Below the pieces are notes generated by a model. That model had not been told where the DNA came from, did not search any database, and saw only the letters and a list, made by a program, of their open reading frames with translations. Shown here piece after piece: positions 1 through 15,000 of a DNA stretch of 64,000 nucleotides (positions within the stretch are counted from its first letter, which is position 1; each line of letters opens with the position of its first letter). A program made the position numbers and the translations under genes. This DNA is from Microbacterium sp. MF43 (GTDB lineage Bacteria; Actinomycetota; Actinomycetes; Actinomycetales; Microbacteriaceae). The stretch lies in assembly GCF_012847295.1 (NCBI RefSeq), contig NZ_JABBDY010000003.1:726766-790765 (forward strand), in the 5' to 3' direction.

Positions 1-3000
1 CGTGAGCGCGTTGCCGGGGTCGGGCGTGCCGGTGGTCGGCGGCAGGCCGTAGGCCAGCTCGGCGGTGCCGAGCTTGAAGCCGTCGCCGTAGACGATGAGG
101 CCGGGGATGACGTCGACCCCGGCAGGCGGCGTGTCGATGTTCGACCGCGTCGCCGGGTTGTACGGGCGCAGCGAGCCGGTGATGCCGAACGTCGGGAAGG
201 TGATCGTCGCCGTGTTGATCCGCACGATCTCCTGGTCGGCGGCGCCCTTGGGGTCGTAGTTGACCTTCACGCCGGTCGCCTGCAGGCGGGCGACGTTCGG
301 GATCTGCGCGTCGAGGGCCGAGACCTGGAGTCCCCACTTTCCGGTGAGGCGGATGTCGACGTCTCCGCCGAGCAGTCCGAACACGTCGACCGCGAGCTCG
401 AACGAGCCCATGACGCCGATCAGGTCGACGGTGACGCCCGACTGCGTCTGCGCGGTGGACGGCGCGCCGGTCGTCGGGTTGCCGCCGAAGGCGAGCGAGG
501 CGCGCTGCACGCCGAGGATCACCGAGACGAGCACCTTGCCGTCGGCGAAGCCGAAGCCGCCGAGCCCGACGGTGGGGCCCTGAAGCGTGAGCGGTCCGAG
601 CGCGATGGGCGCGTTCTCGGCCCTCTCCCCCACGGTGCCCGCCGTCACGGCGAGCGTGAGGGACTGCGACGTGTTGTACACGGGCGCGCTGCTCGAGCCG
701 CTGGCGATGCGGCCGGCCGTCATCGTGATCGTGATGTTGCCCGATCCGGTGAAGAGGCCGAGCGTGTTGCCGGGGTTCTTGTCGCGCAGGAAGTAGCGGT
801 AGGTCACGCTCGTGGCGTTCGCGGCGGCTCCCGCGATCAGCAGCGGCGCACCGACCAGGATCGGCGTGCTGCCGTTGAGGGCGAGGTCGCCGACGAGACC
901 GGAGATCGTGAACGGCGCGAGCGGGTTCGACTCGATGATCGACTTGATGATCGGATCGGCGGTTCCGCCCGCTGTCGCCGGAAGCGACGTGTACGTCACG
1001 TCGATGTAACCCTGGGCGTTGAGCTGGGTCTGGCTGACCGAGGCGACGGCGAGCGAGGCGACGGGCCCGGGCTTCTGCCCGGGGGCCGCCGGAACGAAGA
1101 CGTAGAACGTCTCCTGCTCCCCGACGAGCGGGGCGATGAGGCTTCCGTCGTATGTCGCCGTCACGCTGCCCGCCAGGAACTTCACGGTGACGATGGCCGT
1201 GCTCGGCAGTGCCGGGCCGCTGATCGTGTACAGCCACGTGTTGGCCTTGCCCGCGACGGCGGTCGGGACCGGGTTGACGGTCCAGGTTCCGGATGCCCCG
1301 GCGACGGTGACCTCGATCTCGTGGCCGATGTCGGTGACGGTGCCCGCGTTGATGGCGCCGTCGGTGGTGCGGAACGTGACTTCGAGGGTCGTGAGGCTCG
1401 TACCGGAGTAGACGGAGTTGCGCACGGGCGTGGCCAGGTCGGCCGAGACGATGACCGGCAGGTCTTCGGGCGTCGGCGGCGTGGGCGGTGCGGTCGGGAA
1501 GAGCGCGAAGCTCGAGACGCGGAAGCTGCCGAGCTGGAAGCCGGTGAGCGGCGAGATGGTGAAGGTCGCGAAGCCCGCCAGGCTCACGATGTTGGTGCCG
1601 CCGCTCTTGACGAGCGCGGTGGCGTTCCACAGCGAGAGGTCGAGCGTGCCGTCGGGCGAGCGGCCGAGGCGGAGCGAGCCGCCGAGGGTGACGACGTCGC
1701 CCGCGGTGATGACGACGTTCGACGCGAGGAAGCTGAAGGCCCCCGGTGCCACCGCTCCGGTCATGGTGCCCATGTCGGCGAGCGTGAACGAGAGCGTGCT
1801 GGAGGTGTTCACCTGGAACGACACCGTGCCGCTGATCCCGAGCCCGTCGAGGCCCAGCAGCGCGATGGTTCCGGTCACGCGCATCGCCCAGCCGTCGGCT
1901 GCGGTCGCGCCCTTCTTGAACGCGACGGACGCGTTCTTGATGAGCACGCCCATCGCATCGGAGCGGATCGTGCCGTCGTCGTTCACGCCCGAGCCGATGA
2001 AGATCTCCAGGCCCGTGCCGGTGAACGCGTCGGAGCTGATCGCGAACTGCCCGGCCTTGATGGCGAGGACGCCGCCGAAGTTGAAGCTGAGGTCCTGGAC
2101 GATGAACTGGAAGCGCGGCGCCTCTTCGAGGTCGATCGTGAGCGTCTCGTCGCCCACGATGATCGACTGGGTGACGTCGGCGCCGGTGGTGTTGATGGTG
2201 AACCCGACCGAGGCGTTGAGCGCGAAGGATCCGGATGCCGTCTGCGCGCGGCCCGTGATGATTCCGGCGACTCCACCCGTGGTGGTGGTGGCCGAAGGGC
2301 TGGTCGACGTGGTGGCGCCGGGAGAGAAGACCACCAGGAAGCCGGACCCGCCGACGATTCCGGGGTTGGTGCCGCCGATGCTCTGGCTGGAGTCGAGCGA
2401 GACGTTGGCGAGCGCGATCTTGGTGACCTGGTTGGGTGCGGTCCCGATCCGCTCGAAGGCGAAGTCCGCGCGGATCGAGATGCCGCCGGACCCGCCGATG
2501 CCGATCTGGATGTTCTTCGCGGCGACGCGGATGAAGGGTCCCTTGGGCAGCGACAGCACGCGGACGTTCGCCTGGAAGACCGGCCGGTTGCCGTCGGCTG
2601 CCCAGGTGACGGTGTAGCCGTCGGCGTTCTCGCTCACCGTGGCGACGCCGGCGCCGAGCAGTGCGTCCACGGCCGTCTGCACAGTCGTCGCATCGGCGCC
2701 CACGGCGATCGAGGCGCTGATCTCGGCGAGTTCGATCGAGCCGTCGAGGTCGGCGTCGATCGCAAGGGTGAAGGTGCCACTGGGTGCGTCGACGATGATC
2801 CGCTGCACCTCGGCGCGAGACGCCGTGCCGTCGGTGGTGGTGAGCACGTTGACACCGGCGAACTGGAACACCTCGTTGACGATGACGCCCTGACCGCCGA
2901 CGACGATCGAGTTGAGCTGGAGCGACAGCTCGGCGGTGATCGTGAGCGGCAGTCCGCGCAGGCTCACGGCGCCGAAGATCTCGCCGGCCATGCCGTTGGG

Positions 3001-6000
3001 CGTGATGAGGAAGGCGCCGCCGCCGTTGACGAGCCGCAGCCCGACGTCGTTGGGCGTCGCGTCGTCGGCCGCATCGACGCCGTCGCCGCGGTCGTCGCCG
3101 ATGAAGAGCTCGACCTCGGTGAACGCGATGCGCACGATCTTCGTGCCGGTCGCCGTCTTCTTCTGCTCGAACAGCGCCACGCCCCGCAGCGTCTGGCCGA
3201 GGATCGTGACCTCGGCGGCGTCGCCGGTGCGTCCGACCTGGACGACGAGCGTGTTCTTGGCGACCACGAGCGGGACGAGCGACGGTCCGACCTGCACGGT
3301 CGTGCTCACGTCGGCCGTCGTGTTGTTGATCTTGACGATGACGTCGGCATCGATCGTGACGCCCGGCAGCACGGCGGGGTTGAGCACGAGGGATGCGGCG
3401 ATGGCGCCGGCGATCCCGCTGCGGGTCACCAGCAGCGCGCCCGACGAGATCGTCACGGTGACGTAGGTCTGCGAGCCGTCCCCGAGCGCCAGCTCGACGT
3501 CCTTGAGTCCCAGCGTGATCGCGCCGGTCGAGCTGTTCTTGGCGAAGGCGAAGTCGCCGGTGAGGCGCTGCCCCATGACCTCGAGCGAGACGTCGAGGCC
3601 CGCGACGGCGATGCCAGTCTGGATGATCGTGCCGTCGAGGTCGTACGCCGCGGCGAGCGTGTTGACCTGCACCTCGAGCGTGCCAGAGAACGAGACGCCA
3701 GGGATCAGAAGCTCGACGGTCGCCTGGATGCGTCCCGCGATGCCGCCGGCGGCCGTGCTCGTCTTGGCCACGATGTCGAAGGCACCCGAGCCGTCGCGCA
3801 CGATCACGACATCGCGGTCAGGGCTGCCCAGACGCAGGCCGACGTTCGCGAACCGGATCTTCTGCGTGGTGACGTCGAGGTCGGCGCCCGACCCGCCGAA
3901 GGCGCCGTCCGCGCCGACCGACGTGACCTTCTCGTACGACACGTCCGCCGTCAGCTGCTGACCGGCGATGACGAGGGAGAGCCCGGTCACCCCGACCTTC
4001 AGGTAGGGCCCGGCCGGAAGCGTGAGCCGCAGGGTCTCGCCGCCGACGATGAACTCCTCGTCCACCGCGACCGGCACGACCTTGCCGCCGACGGTGCGCC
4101 GCATGTTGCTGATGTCGACGCGCACGGTGGCGCTCGCCTGGATGGCTGCGCCGAGGCGGATGGACGCGAGAGCGGAGATCGACCCGCCGAAGCCCTCGCT
4201 GGTGAGGAGCAGCAGCGCGGTGCCGCCGGAGAGGCGGATGCCCGTGTCATCGGCGACGTCGGCGGCGGCAGCCCCGGGCGTGCCGCCGTCGTCGCCGACG
4301 AAGAGGGCGACGTTCGTCGCCGCGATCCGCAGCACCTTGACGTCGTCGGCGGTGCCGGCGCGGCGGTCGGGGCCGGCGCCCTGCACCTGTTCGAAGGCGA
4401 AGGTGCCCGAGATCGTCTGGGCGAAGACCGAGATCTCTCCGGTGATCTCGACGCGCACGAAGCGTCCGGCCGGCAGATCCAGCGCGATCGACCCGACCGT
4501 GGTCTTGACCGCCGTGGGTGCCGTGTTGATCTGCAGCTGGATGGCCAGGTCGGGCCCGAGCGTGAAGGGGACGGCTCCGAGGCCCACGAGGCTGACGCTG
4601 GCGGTGATGTCGACGGCCATGCCCGCCGAGGTGAGCAGGAAGGCACCGTGGCCGTTGGTGAGGCGCAGTCCCACGTCGTCGGCATCGCCCGCGCCCTTCG
4701 GGTCGCCGAGGAACAGGCGCACGTTCTCCGCCGACACCGAGATGACCCGCGCCGTTCCCGCACCCGCCTGGGCGAAGGTGAAGTCACCGCGCAGCTGCTG
4801 ACCGGCGATGTCGAGGACCAGCCCCGTGACGCCGAGCGAGAAGGTCGACGTCGCGGTGTTGACGGTGAGCACCATCGCCGCCGAGGCGGTGACGCCCGGG
4901 ACGGTGAGCGACACCGTGCCCGAGACCGTTCCTGACATCCCCGCGGCGGCCAGGGTGAACTCGCCGGATCCGCCCGTGAGCGTCAGGATGTCGGAGCCGC
5001 CGTCGCCGATCCGCAGCGACACGTTCGCGAGCAGGATCTTGGTCGTCGCCCCCGAACGCTGGAACGCGAAGTCGCCCGAGAGCGACTGCCCGGCGATCGC
5101 GAGCGTCACGCCGGTGCCCGAGACACGGATGCCGAGGCTGCCCTCCAGGTCGAGGGAGACGCTCCGTCCGCCGACGCTGACGGACTCGGTGATGCGGCTC
5201 GCCGACTGGTTCATCGACACGGCGAACGAGCCGGCGATCGTCACTCCGTCGGGGAGGAGTGCGCCGAGATCGAGGGTGCCGGCGATCTGCATCGCCATCC
5301 CGGCGGAGGTCAGCACGATGAGGCCGTCCACGCCGGTGAGGATGGGGTCGTCGTCGCCGAGTTTCACCGCGCCGCCCGAGACGGCGACGACCGTGCGGGT
5401 CGCGCCCGTCGATGTCGTCGCCTGCTGGAACAGGAGCGAGGCGGTGAGGGTCACGTCGCCGATGACGATCGCGATGCCCTCGCCGGCGAGCCGCAAGTAG
5501 GGACCGGCTTCGAGCCGGGTGGTGCCGTCGGCGAGCACGACCGCCTGCGTCGAGCGGTTGAGCTCGAAGCGCAGTGCGGTCGCCGCGACCGTCACGCCGC
5601 CGCCGAGGGAGAGCGTCGCGCCGTCGATCGACAGGACGCCGGCCAGCCCGGCGGGTCCGATCTGCAGAGCGCCCGAGAGTCCGATCTCGCCGATCGGGCC
5701 GCCGAAGTCCGCGGTCGCAGCCACGGCGACCTCGACGATGCGGACCCCGCCGACGCTGCGCTGCGAGAAGGCGACCTCGCCGTCGGTCAGCTCGAAGCCG
5801 CCGATGGTGATCGTGATGTTCTCGCCGGTGACCGCGAGCGAGGAGTTCGCGGGGTCGGTGGTGTCGAGGGTGACGGAGAAGTCCCCGTCGACGAGCACGC
5901 CCGGCAGTGTCAGCGTGACGGTGCCGGCGATCGTGCCCTCGACGCCGGTCCCGCTCAGCGTGAACGATCCCGTGCCGCCGGTGAGCGCGACGAATTCCGT

Positions 6001-9000
6001 CGTGCCGTCTCCGAACGCGGCGCGGGCGCTCGTCACGGTGATCTCGGTGGTGGCGGTCGTGCCGGCGCCCGACTGCGTGAATGTGAAGTCGCCCGACAGC
6101 CGCTGGCCCGCCACGACGATGGCGACCGCGGTGCCCTCGACCCGCAGGTACGGCCCGGCGGGCAGATCGAGCACGATGGTGGTGCCGTCGAGCTCGAGGG
6201 TCTCGTCGATGTCCGGTCCGGAGTTGACCGCGACGGTGAAGGTGCCGCTGAACTGCACCACGTCGCCGGGAACGACGAACCGCACTGTTCCGCCGACGCG
6301 GCCGGCGATGCCGTCGGCGGTCATGACGAAGACGGCCGAACCGTCCGTGAGACGCACTCCCGCGGTGGCGGTTCCGAGCGACAGGGTCAGCGCGGAGGCG
6401 AGGATCACGGTGGTCGACGGCGCCGGGGTGCCCGCGGGGGCGCCCGGCGCGACGGGCCCGCGCACCTGCGAGAAGACGAACACGCCGTTGAGCGTCTGCT
6501 CGCCGATCTTCAGTTGCGCAGGGGTTGCGAGGGATCCGACCTGCACGCGCACCGAGCTCGGCGGAAGGACGACGCCCTGAACGGTGCGGGCGGTGGTCGC
6601 GGTGTTGAGCTGCAGCACGACGGTGCCGTCGAGATCGAAGGCGGTGCCGGCGTTGAGTGTCAGGGTGGCGGTGAGCACCGCCGCGAGACCGGCGGCCGTG
6701 AGTTCGAGCTCACCGGTCGCGATGGTGGCGACGGACACGCCGTTGCCGAGGTCGAGCGTCAGCGGTGCGCCGCCGTCGCGCGCGGCAGAGCCGAACTTGA
6801 TGCGAAGGCCGCCCCCGGCGAGGGTCTCGATCGCGAGCGTTCCGGTCAGCTCCTGTCCGGCGACGCCGAGCGCCAGGTCGCCGATCACCAGGATGTGCGG
6901 CGCTCCGGCGGCGCCTTCGGCGACGGTGACGGCGTCGTCACCTGCGCCCAGCACCTGCTCGGTGGTGGTCTCGTTGTAGGAGATCCATGCCGTGCCGCCG
7001 AGCGTGACGCCCGGGATGCCGACGAGCTCGACCGTGCCGGAGATCGCCACGACGCGGCTTCCCGCCGTGCCCTTTGCGAAGCCGGTGACGTTCGTGAGGA
7101 ACAGGCCGACCGCGAACGGGTTCCGGGCGTCGCCGTCGACGAAGCCGGGTCCCTGGCCGACGAAGACCGTGAGACCGGAGACCGAGATCTCGGCGCCGCT
7201 GAATTCGAGGGAGCCGATGATCTCGACGAAGTCCCCGAGCTTGATCGAGCCCGACACGGTGAGCGCGATGAACGGGCTGCTTCCCGCGACCTCGTCGGCG
7301 GCGAAGGTCAGCGGGACGCTGATGCCGCCCACGACGATGGTCTGGTCGATGGCGTCGGGAGTCCCGTTGTAGCGGACCGCGACGGTGGCGTCGGCGTCGA
7401 GGCCGCCGCCGGCCACCGCGACCGCGCCGGAGAACGTGCCCACGATGCCGTTCGCGGTGAGCAGGAACGCGCCGACCCCGTCGGTGATGCCGACCGCCGA
7501 GCTCTCGCCCTCCGGGGTGAGTGAGACGGTGACGTCGCTGAAGGCGATCGTGGTCACACCGCTGGCGACGACGCGGCTGAGCAGGAAGTTGCCCGAGAAG
7601 GAGGGGCCGCCCGTCACGCCGAGCACGCCGCCGGTGATCGCCACATGCAGGAACGGACCGGCCGGCACGTCGATGCCGAGGTCGGTGCGGCGCACCGCCG
7701 CGGTCGTGGTGTTGATCGCCAGTTCGACGTCGCCGCCGAGGGTGAGTCCCGGCAGGGTGAAGACGCCGGTCGTGCTGCCCGAGAAGCTCGCCGCGATGCC
7801 GGCGCTGGTGACCAGCAGCGCGCCGGCCCAGTGGTGGGTCGCCGTGACGTTCACGAACGTGCCGAGCTGGAGCGTGAGGTCGGTGACCGCGATCGCGACC
7901 TCGCCGGCCGGCGTGCGGCTGATGAGCACGCGCGCGGCGCCGAGCGACTGGCCTGCCACGGTGAGCTGTGCTCCGGTGACCTCGACCTTGAGTCCCGGTG
8001 CGAGCGACACCTCCGTGGTCTCGCCCTCGTCGAGCACGACGGTCGCCGTGCCCGAGTTGACCTGCACCGCGACGTCGCCGGTGATGGCGAGCCCAGGCAC
8101 GGTCACGGCGAGTGCGGCCGACACCGAACCGGCCATGCCGGTGGGCGTGAGCCGGAACGAGCCGGTGATGGCGGTCACGCTGACGAGCGGCGAGGTGGGC
8201 GTGCCGAAGCGGATGACGCCGTTCGCGATCGTGAGCGTCAGCTCGGAGGTGCTCTTGACGATGACCACGTCGCCCGCGATGGTCTGTCCCGCCACGCCGA
8301 TCTGCACCCCGGTTCCGGCGATGCGGAGGTAGCCGCCGCTTCCGCCTGCCGGCACATCGACCGTCACCGTGCCGGTGCCGACGCGGACGGTCTCGTTCAC
8401 GCGGGCGGCGGTCGTGTTCACCTCGAGCACGAGCGTGCCGCCGAGAGTGACGCCGGGCACGCCCGAGAGTGCGACGGTGCCCGAGATGCGGCCCGCCAGC
8501 CCGCCGGTGCTCGGCAGCACGAAGACGGCCTCGCCGCCGGTGAGCGACAGCCGCGCGGTTCCGGCTGCGATCGCGACCTCCACGTTCGCCAGCGCGATGC
8601 GGGTGAGCGTCGAGTCATCGGAGCCGCCCGCGACGCCGTCGGCGCCGTACGAGGTGGCCCGCTCGAACGCGACGTCGGCGCGGATCTGCTGGCTGAGCAC
8701 GGTGAGCACGATGCCGGTCCCGGCGACCCGGACGAACGGCCCGGCGGCGACGTCGAGCGAGACCGTCCCGCCGCCCACCGCGAGCGTCTCGGTCACGCGG
8801 TCTCCGGTCGTGTTGACCTCGAGTTCGAACGCCCCGCTGAGCGAGAAGGCCGATCCGCCGGCGACGGCGATCTGCACCGCGAGCGATCCCGCCACTCCGG
8901 CCTCGGTGATGACGAGGAGGCCCGTGCCGTGCGACGCCGTGAGCGGACCGAGGGTCAGCGCGACGTCGGAGAGACCGACGCGCGTGACGGTGGCCCCGGC

Positions 9001-12000
9001 GGCCGTGGTGACCTGCTCGAAGGTCGCGTCGCCGGTCAGGCTCTGGCCGAACACGGTGATGACGAGGTTCTCGCCGCCGACGCGCACGAGCCCGGCCGGG
9101 AGCGGGTCGGTCCATCCTGCGACGGTCTGCGCGGCGCCCGTGGTGTTGAAGGCGATGGTCACGGTGCCGCTCACCGAGATGTCGGACACCTCGAAGGTCA
9201 CGCCGACGGTGATGGCGCCGAAGGTGCCGGTGGGCGCCAGGACGATCGTCGCGGTCGATCCGGTGCCGCTCGCAGGCTGCTCGAGCGTCACGAGCGGCGT
9301 CGAGCCGCCGAGGACGAGCCGCGTGTTGCGCAGGACGAGGGTGAGCGCGCCGGCGCTGTCGGTCACGTCGAGGTCGGTGGTGAGCGACTGGCCGCCGATC
9401 GTCAGGACGATCCCGGTGCCGGCGAGGCGGAAGTAGCCGTTCACGCCGCCCGGCGGCAGCTGCAGGGTCACCGTTTCGCCGTCGACCTGGAACTCCTCGT
9501 CGACGGCCCCCACGGCGGTGGAGAACTCCACGGCGAGCCCGCCCGAGAAGACCACGCCCGGCACGTCGAGGGCGAGCGTGCCGCTGATGCGCCCGGCGAA
9601 CGCCGAACCGCCGGCGGCCGAGGTGAGCAGGATGAGTGCGGTGCCGCCGGTGAGCGCGAGCGCTCCCCCGCCGAGGCTCAGCTCGACGTCGGTCGCCGCG
9701 ATGCGCAGGACGGTCTTCGAGGCATCCGGAATCCCCGCCTCGGTGAGCGGGGTGACCCGCTCGATCGCGACGTTCGCGCGCAGGGTCTGCTCGAGCACGA
9801 CGAGCTCGAGCCCGGTGCCCTCGAAGCGCAGGTACGGCCCGGCCGCGACATCGAGCGTCTGCGCGGTGGTGCCGACGGTGACGGATGCCTGCACTCGCGT
9901 CGCCGTGGTGTTGAGGGTCAGCGCGAGCGCGCCGTTCAGCTGCGCATCGGCACCCAGGCGTACCGTGACGTTGCCCGTGATGCGGCCGGCGAGACCGGTC
10001 GCCGTGACGACCAGGATGCCCGAGCCGCCGGTGAGCCGCACGCCGAGGTCGTCGGTCAGGTCGCCTTCGGTGCCGCCGTCGTCGCCGAAGAAGAACGCGA
10101 CGTCCGCGAGGCCGACGATCGTGGTCGTCGCGCCGCCCGACGTGAGCCGCTCGACGGCGATGTCGGCGCGGATGCTCTGGCCGAGCACGTCGAGGTCGAG
10201 ACCGGAGAGCGAAGCGCGCAGGTACGGCCCGGCGGGGAGCGTCGTCGCATCGACCGTCACGGCGGCGGGCGCCGTGTTGATCTCGACGGCGGCCAGCACC
10301 TCGTCGACGCCGAGCGCCGCGATCGTGACGGTGGCGCTCAGCGCGCCGGCGACGCCGTCGGCGCGGACCACCAGGTCGCCCGTGATCTCGCCGAACTGGA
10401 CGGCGTCGCCGAAGGCGAGCTCGCCGTCGTCGACCGACAGCGTGAGGTCGCCGCCGCTGCGGTCGAACCCGAAGGTGCCGCTGAGCGACTGGCCCCCGAA
10501 GGCGAGCGTCGCGTCCGTCACGGTGAACTGCGTGACCGGGCCCCCGTCGGCGAAGTCCACCACGACACCGGGCTCGGTGCTCCCCGGGATCTCGATCGTC
10601 GTCGACCACGCGAGGCTCGTGTCGTTGACCCGCACGCTCGTCGTGCCGCTGATGGTGACGCCCGGAACCCCGACGAGGCTCACGGCGCCGGTCGCGACGA
10701 GGGCGTGACCCGCCTCGGTCTCGATGAGTCCGATCGTGGCGTCGGACAGCAGCACGCCCATCGCGAGCGGGTTGAGCGCGCCCGACTCGAGGAACGCCGG
10801 GCCCCGCCCGAGGAAGATCGTGAGCCCGGTGGCGGCGACGACCCGCACGACGCGCCCGTCGATGACGGTGTCGCTGAAGGTCAGGTTGCCTTCGATCGTG
10901 ACGAAGTCGCCGATCGTGAGGGTGAGGTTCGACACCGACAGGCGGAAGATCGTGCCGCCGGGCGCCGGGGCGCTGAGCTTGAAGACGAGGCTCTTGCCTC
11001 CGACGAGCACTGACGTGTCGATCGCGGCGGGCGTCGTGTTGACCTCGAGGAGCACGCTGCCCTCGGCCGAGACGGTGCCGCCGCCCAGCGACGCCGAGCC
11101 CGAGAGGAAGCCCGCCACGCCGGTCGAGCGGATGAGGAACGCGCCCTCGCCGTCGAAGAGCGACGGGTCGGCATCGGAGGTGCTCAGGTAGACGTCGACA
11201 CCGGTCATCGCGACGACGATCTCGGCCGCGCCGGTCGCATCGACCGAGCGAGTGAAGGCGAACGAGCCCTCGAGTCGGCCGCCGGCGATCTGCGCCGTGA
11301 GGTCGTCGACCTGCACCCGCAGGTACGGACCGGCCGGCAGCGCGGTGGCGTTCACCGTGACGGCGCTGGGCGTCGTGTTGATGAGGAGCGCGACGTCGGT
11401 GGTGATCGACACGAGATCGGGAACGGCGAGGGCGGCGCTCGCAGTGACGCTGCCCGCGACCCCGGTCGGACCGAGGAGGAACGAGCCGGTGACGCCGGTG
11501 ACGTCGACGTACGGCGTCGCGACGGGGCCGAAGGTCACGCGACCGGCCGAGACGTCGAGGCGGTAGCTCGCGACGCCCGATACGACCGTGCGGGCGAACC
11601 AGATGGTGCCGCTGATCGCGACGCCCGCGACGGCGACGGTGAGGCTCGTGGCGCCGATGCGGAAGCTGTGGGCGGCGAGGGAGTCGTGGGCCGAGGCATC
11701 CGTGTTGATCTCGACCGTGAGTGACGCGGCGGTCAGCGTCACTCCGGGGATCGCGAGCGTCGGCGCGCCGCTGAAGCTGCCCCAGACGCCGGTCGCCCCG
11801 ACGGTGAGCGAGGCAGTGATGCCCGTGACCGTGACGACGCCGTCGCCGAAGCGCAGCGAGCCGCCCGCGATCGCGATCGTCACCGTGCCGGCATTCTTCT
11901 CGATGGTGAACGTGCCGGTGAGGCGCTGGCCCGCGACGGTGAGCACGACGTCGGTCCCGGTCAGCTGCAGGTAGCTCCCGTCGCCGGTCGGCAGCACCAG

Positions 12001-15000
12001 TGCGATGTCGGCGGTGCCGACGCGCACGGTGCTGTCGACCGACTCCCCGGTCGTGTTCAGGCGCACCGCCAGCGCGCCGGTGAAGGAGATCTGCGGCAGG
12101 GCGACGGTGATGGTGCCGGCGAGCGAGGCCGCGATGCCGGTGGACGTCACCACCAGCGCTCCGGTCGCGCCGCTCACCGAGAACACCGTGGTCGTTCCCG
12201 CGGCGAACACGAGGGAGCCCTGGGCGATGCCGGCGCGGAGGATCGTCGCGCCGTCGGCGTCGACGCCGCGCTCGAAGACGACGTCGCCGGTGAGCGCCTG
12301 GCCTCCGACGGTGATGGTCGTGCCGACCGCCTCGACCCGCAGATAGGGGCCGGCGGGCAGGTCGCCGACGGCCGCGCTGCCGGTGTTGACCGCCAGCCCG
12401 ACGGTCGTGGCGAAGGTGAAGCCCGGCACGGCGGTCGAGAGCCCTGCGCTCAGGCGGCCCGCGAGGCCTGCGGAGGTGATCGTGAGCGAGCCGGTGAGGG
12501 CGCTGACCGCGAGGAGGGATGTCGCCCCCGATGTGATGCTGAACGATCCGCCATCGACCGTGATCACCGTGCGGCTCACACCGCCGGTGGTGGTGCGCGC
12601 GACCTCGAAGGAGGTGAACACGATGGTCTGGCCGGCGAGGGTGAGGCTGACGGTGGACCCGGTCACGGTGACGTGCTCGTCGCCCGCCACGGTGCTCAGG
12701 TCGAGCGTCAGGGCGCCGGTGAAGCCGAGTCCGGGCACCGTGATGCGCAGGGTGCCGTCGAGCTCTGCGGTGAGCTCGCCGGCGTCCATCGTCAGGTCGC
12801 CGCCGCCCGTGAAGCGGGCAACCGTCGCGGTGCCGTCACCGAAGGCGAGGTCGAGGTTCGACACCTCCACCGTGTAGCCGGTCGACGTGCTGGTGAAGAC
12901 GAGGTCGGCCGTCATCGACTGGCCCAGGATGACGAGGGTCAGGCCGGTGCCTTCGAATGAGCCTTCCTCGCCCGCCGCGAAGGCGATGACGACGTCCCCC
13001 GAGCCGTCCGCCAGCGCGACGGTCTCGTCGACGGGGCCGGTGAAGCCGTTGACGCGGACGCGCAGCGTGCCGCCCAGGCTCACCCCGTCCCAGCCGTCGA
13101 GCGAGACGGTGCCGGTCGCGTCGAGGGCGACGCGGGTGCCCCCGGCATCCGCCTCGAGGTACAGGCCGACCACGGCGCCCGAGACCGCCATCCCGTCGCC
13201 GAGGTCGAGGCTGAGGCCGCGCGCGGCGACGGCCACGGCCGTGGTTCCGGCGCCCGTGTCGACGTCGAGCCGTCCGGCGAGCGTCGCCGTCAGGAGGCCC
13301 GTTGCGACGACCGTGACGGCGAGCGATCCGGTCACGCCGGTGCCGCCGAGCACGAGGGTGCCGGATCCGCCCGAGAGCACCGCGCTCTGCTCGCTGCCCG
13401 CGGTGAGGGTGGCGGTCAGGTCGGTGACCGTCAGCGTGGTGATGCCGGCGGCCCGCGTGATGCGGACCGAGCCGGTGAGGGCGGTGCCCGCGATGACGAG
13501 GGCGAGGTCGGCGGCGAGCACGAGGCCGGCCGAGCCGCTGTAGGTGAGCTCGCCACTGGTCAGGGTGAGACCGGCCTGCGTCGTGGTGACCGTGCCGCCG
13601 GTGAGGCTGAACTCGACGTCGCCGGTGTCGTCGCGCGAGATGAGCGTGAGTGCACCGCCGGTGATCTCGACCTCGCCGCCGATGCTCGCCGACACGCCTG
13701 TCGCGGTCACGGTGAGGTCGGCCCCGCTCTGACTCAGCGTGGCGGCCGCGACTTCGAGCACCGCGATCTCGCCGCCCCCCGACGAGATCGCGATGCCGAA
13801 GCTGTCGGCGGACCCGAGCGGCTCGACCTGGATCAGGAGCGATCCGGCGTCGAGCGACGCGGCGCCCGAGAGCGTGTAGGTGGCTGAGATCGCCGCCGTT
13901 GCGGTGATGCGCAGCGACCCCACCGAGAGGTCGAGCGCGAGCCCGCCGCTGAGGGTGGCCGAGCCGGTGTACGGCGCAGTGGCCGAGAGCGTGGCGATCG
14001 TGAGCGTGAGGTCGGTGAGCGTGAACGCGTCGCCGAGGTCCAGGTCGCCGAGGTCCTGCGTGTAGTTCTGGTTCGACAGGTACGACTGCAGCTGCTGCAC
14101 GAGCAGTCCGAGCAGTCCGGCGAGCGGCGAGCCGGCGACGTAGTCGGAGAAGTGCGGCAGCACGGCCGTGACCGTGCCGGTCCGCGGGTCGAACGTGGTG
14201 GTCATCGCCTGCAGCGCGCCGTCGGGTGCGACGTACCAGATGCGCGACCCGGAGCCCGCGGCGCCGACGGCGATGGCGAGGGTCGGGTCGACGAGGAACG
14301 TCGTGATCTCGGCACCGGTGCGGGCGTCGAAGGCGTGCAGCTCGAAGACCGACGAGGTCGTGACCAGTCCGCGCACGAGGCCGGAGCGTGCCGACATGAC
14401 GACCCACGCGTCGGCGGGGAGGGCGCCGGCGGCGAAGGTGAGCGTCGCGTTCCCGAAGGTGAGCGAGCCGCCCGTGCGGGCGGAGACCAGAACCGCTCCG
14501 GCAGGCGGCGTGATCGCCGGCGTCTGCGCGGGGTTCGAGATGGTCAGGGTCGAGAGAGGGTCGTGCAGGGTGATCGTCGCGTCGAGGTCGACGTCGGCGG
14601 TCGCGGTGGCTGTTCCGGCTGCCGGAGGACCGCGGCCCGCCTGCACGAGCACGTCGTCACCGGCGAAGACCGGGTCGTTCACGTCGACGAAGGCGGTGCG
14701 ATGCACGAGCGGCAGCACGTAGGCGTCGGATGCCGTCGTGTCGAGGCCCCGTCCGCCCGCCGATCCCGAACCGGTCGACACCGCCGAGAGCACCACGGTT
14801 CCGGCTGCCCGCAGCGGGTCGATGCCGTCCGCGAGGCCGCTCCCGAGCGTGGTCGTGACGTCGGCGAGCACGACCGCGGCGGCCGCACCGTAGACCGAGA
14901 CGGCCTTGACGGCGAGGGCTCCGGCGGCTGCGGCGGGGCCGGCTGCTCCGCCCAGCCCGGCGAGCAGGCGGACGGGCGCGGCGAGGCTCGAGAGCCGCGC

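Noticed and set aside
1321-4935. A 1,204-codon plus-strand frame
   Set aside because: It is antisense to the giant repeat gene, has Arg/Asp/Gly/His-rich low-complexity content without a fold and no ribosome site. It is a GC-rich shadow of the repeats.
7645-11013. A 1,122-codon plus-strand frame
   Set aside because: For the same reasons as the first, it mirrors the beta-repeat codons of the minus-strand gene.
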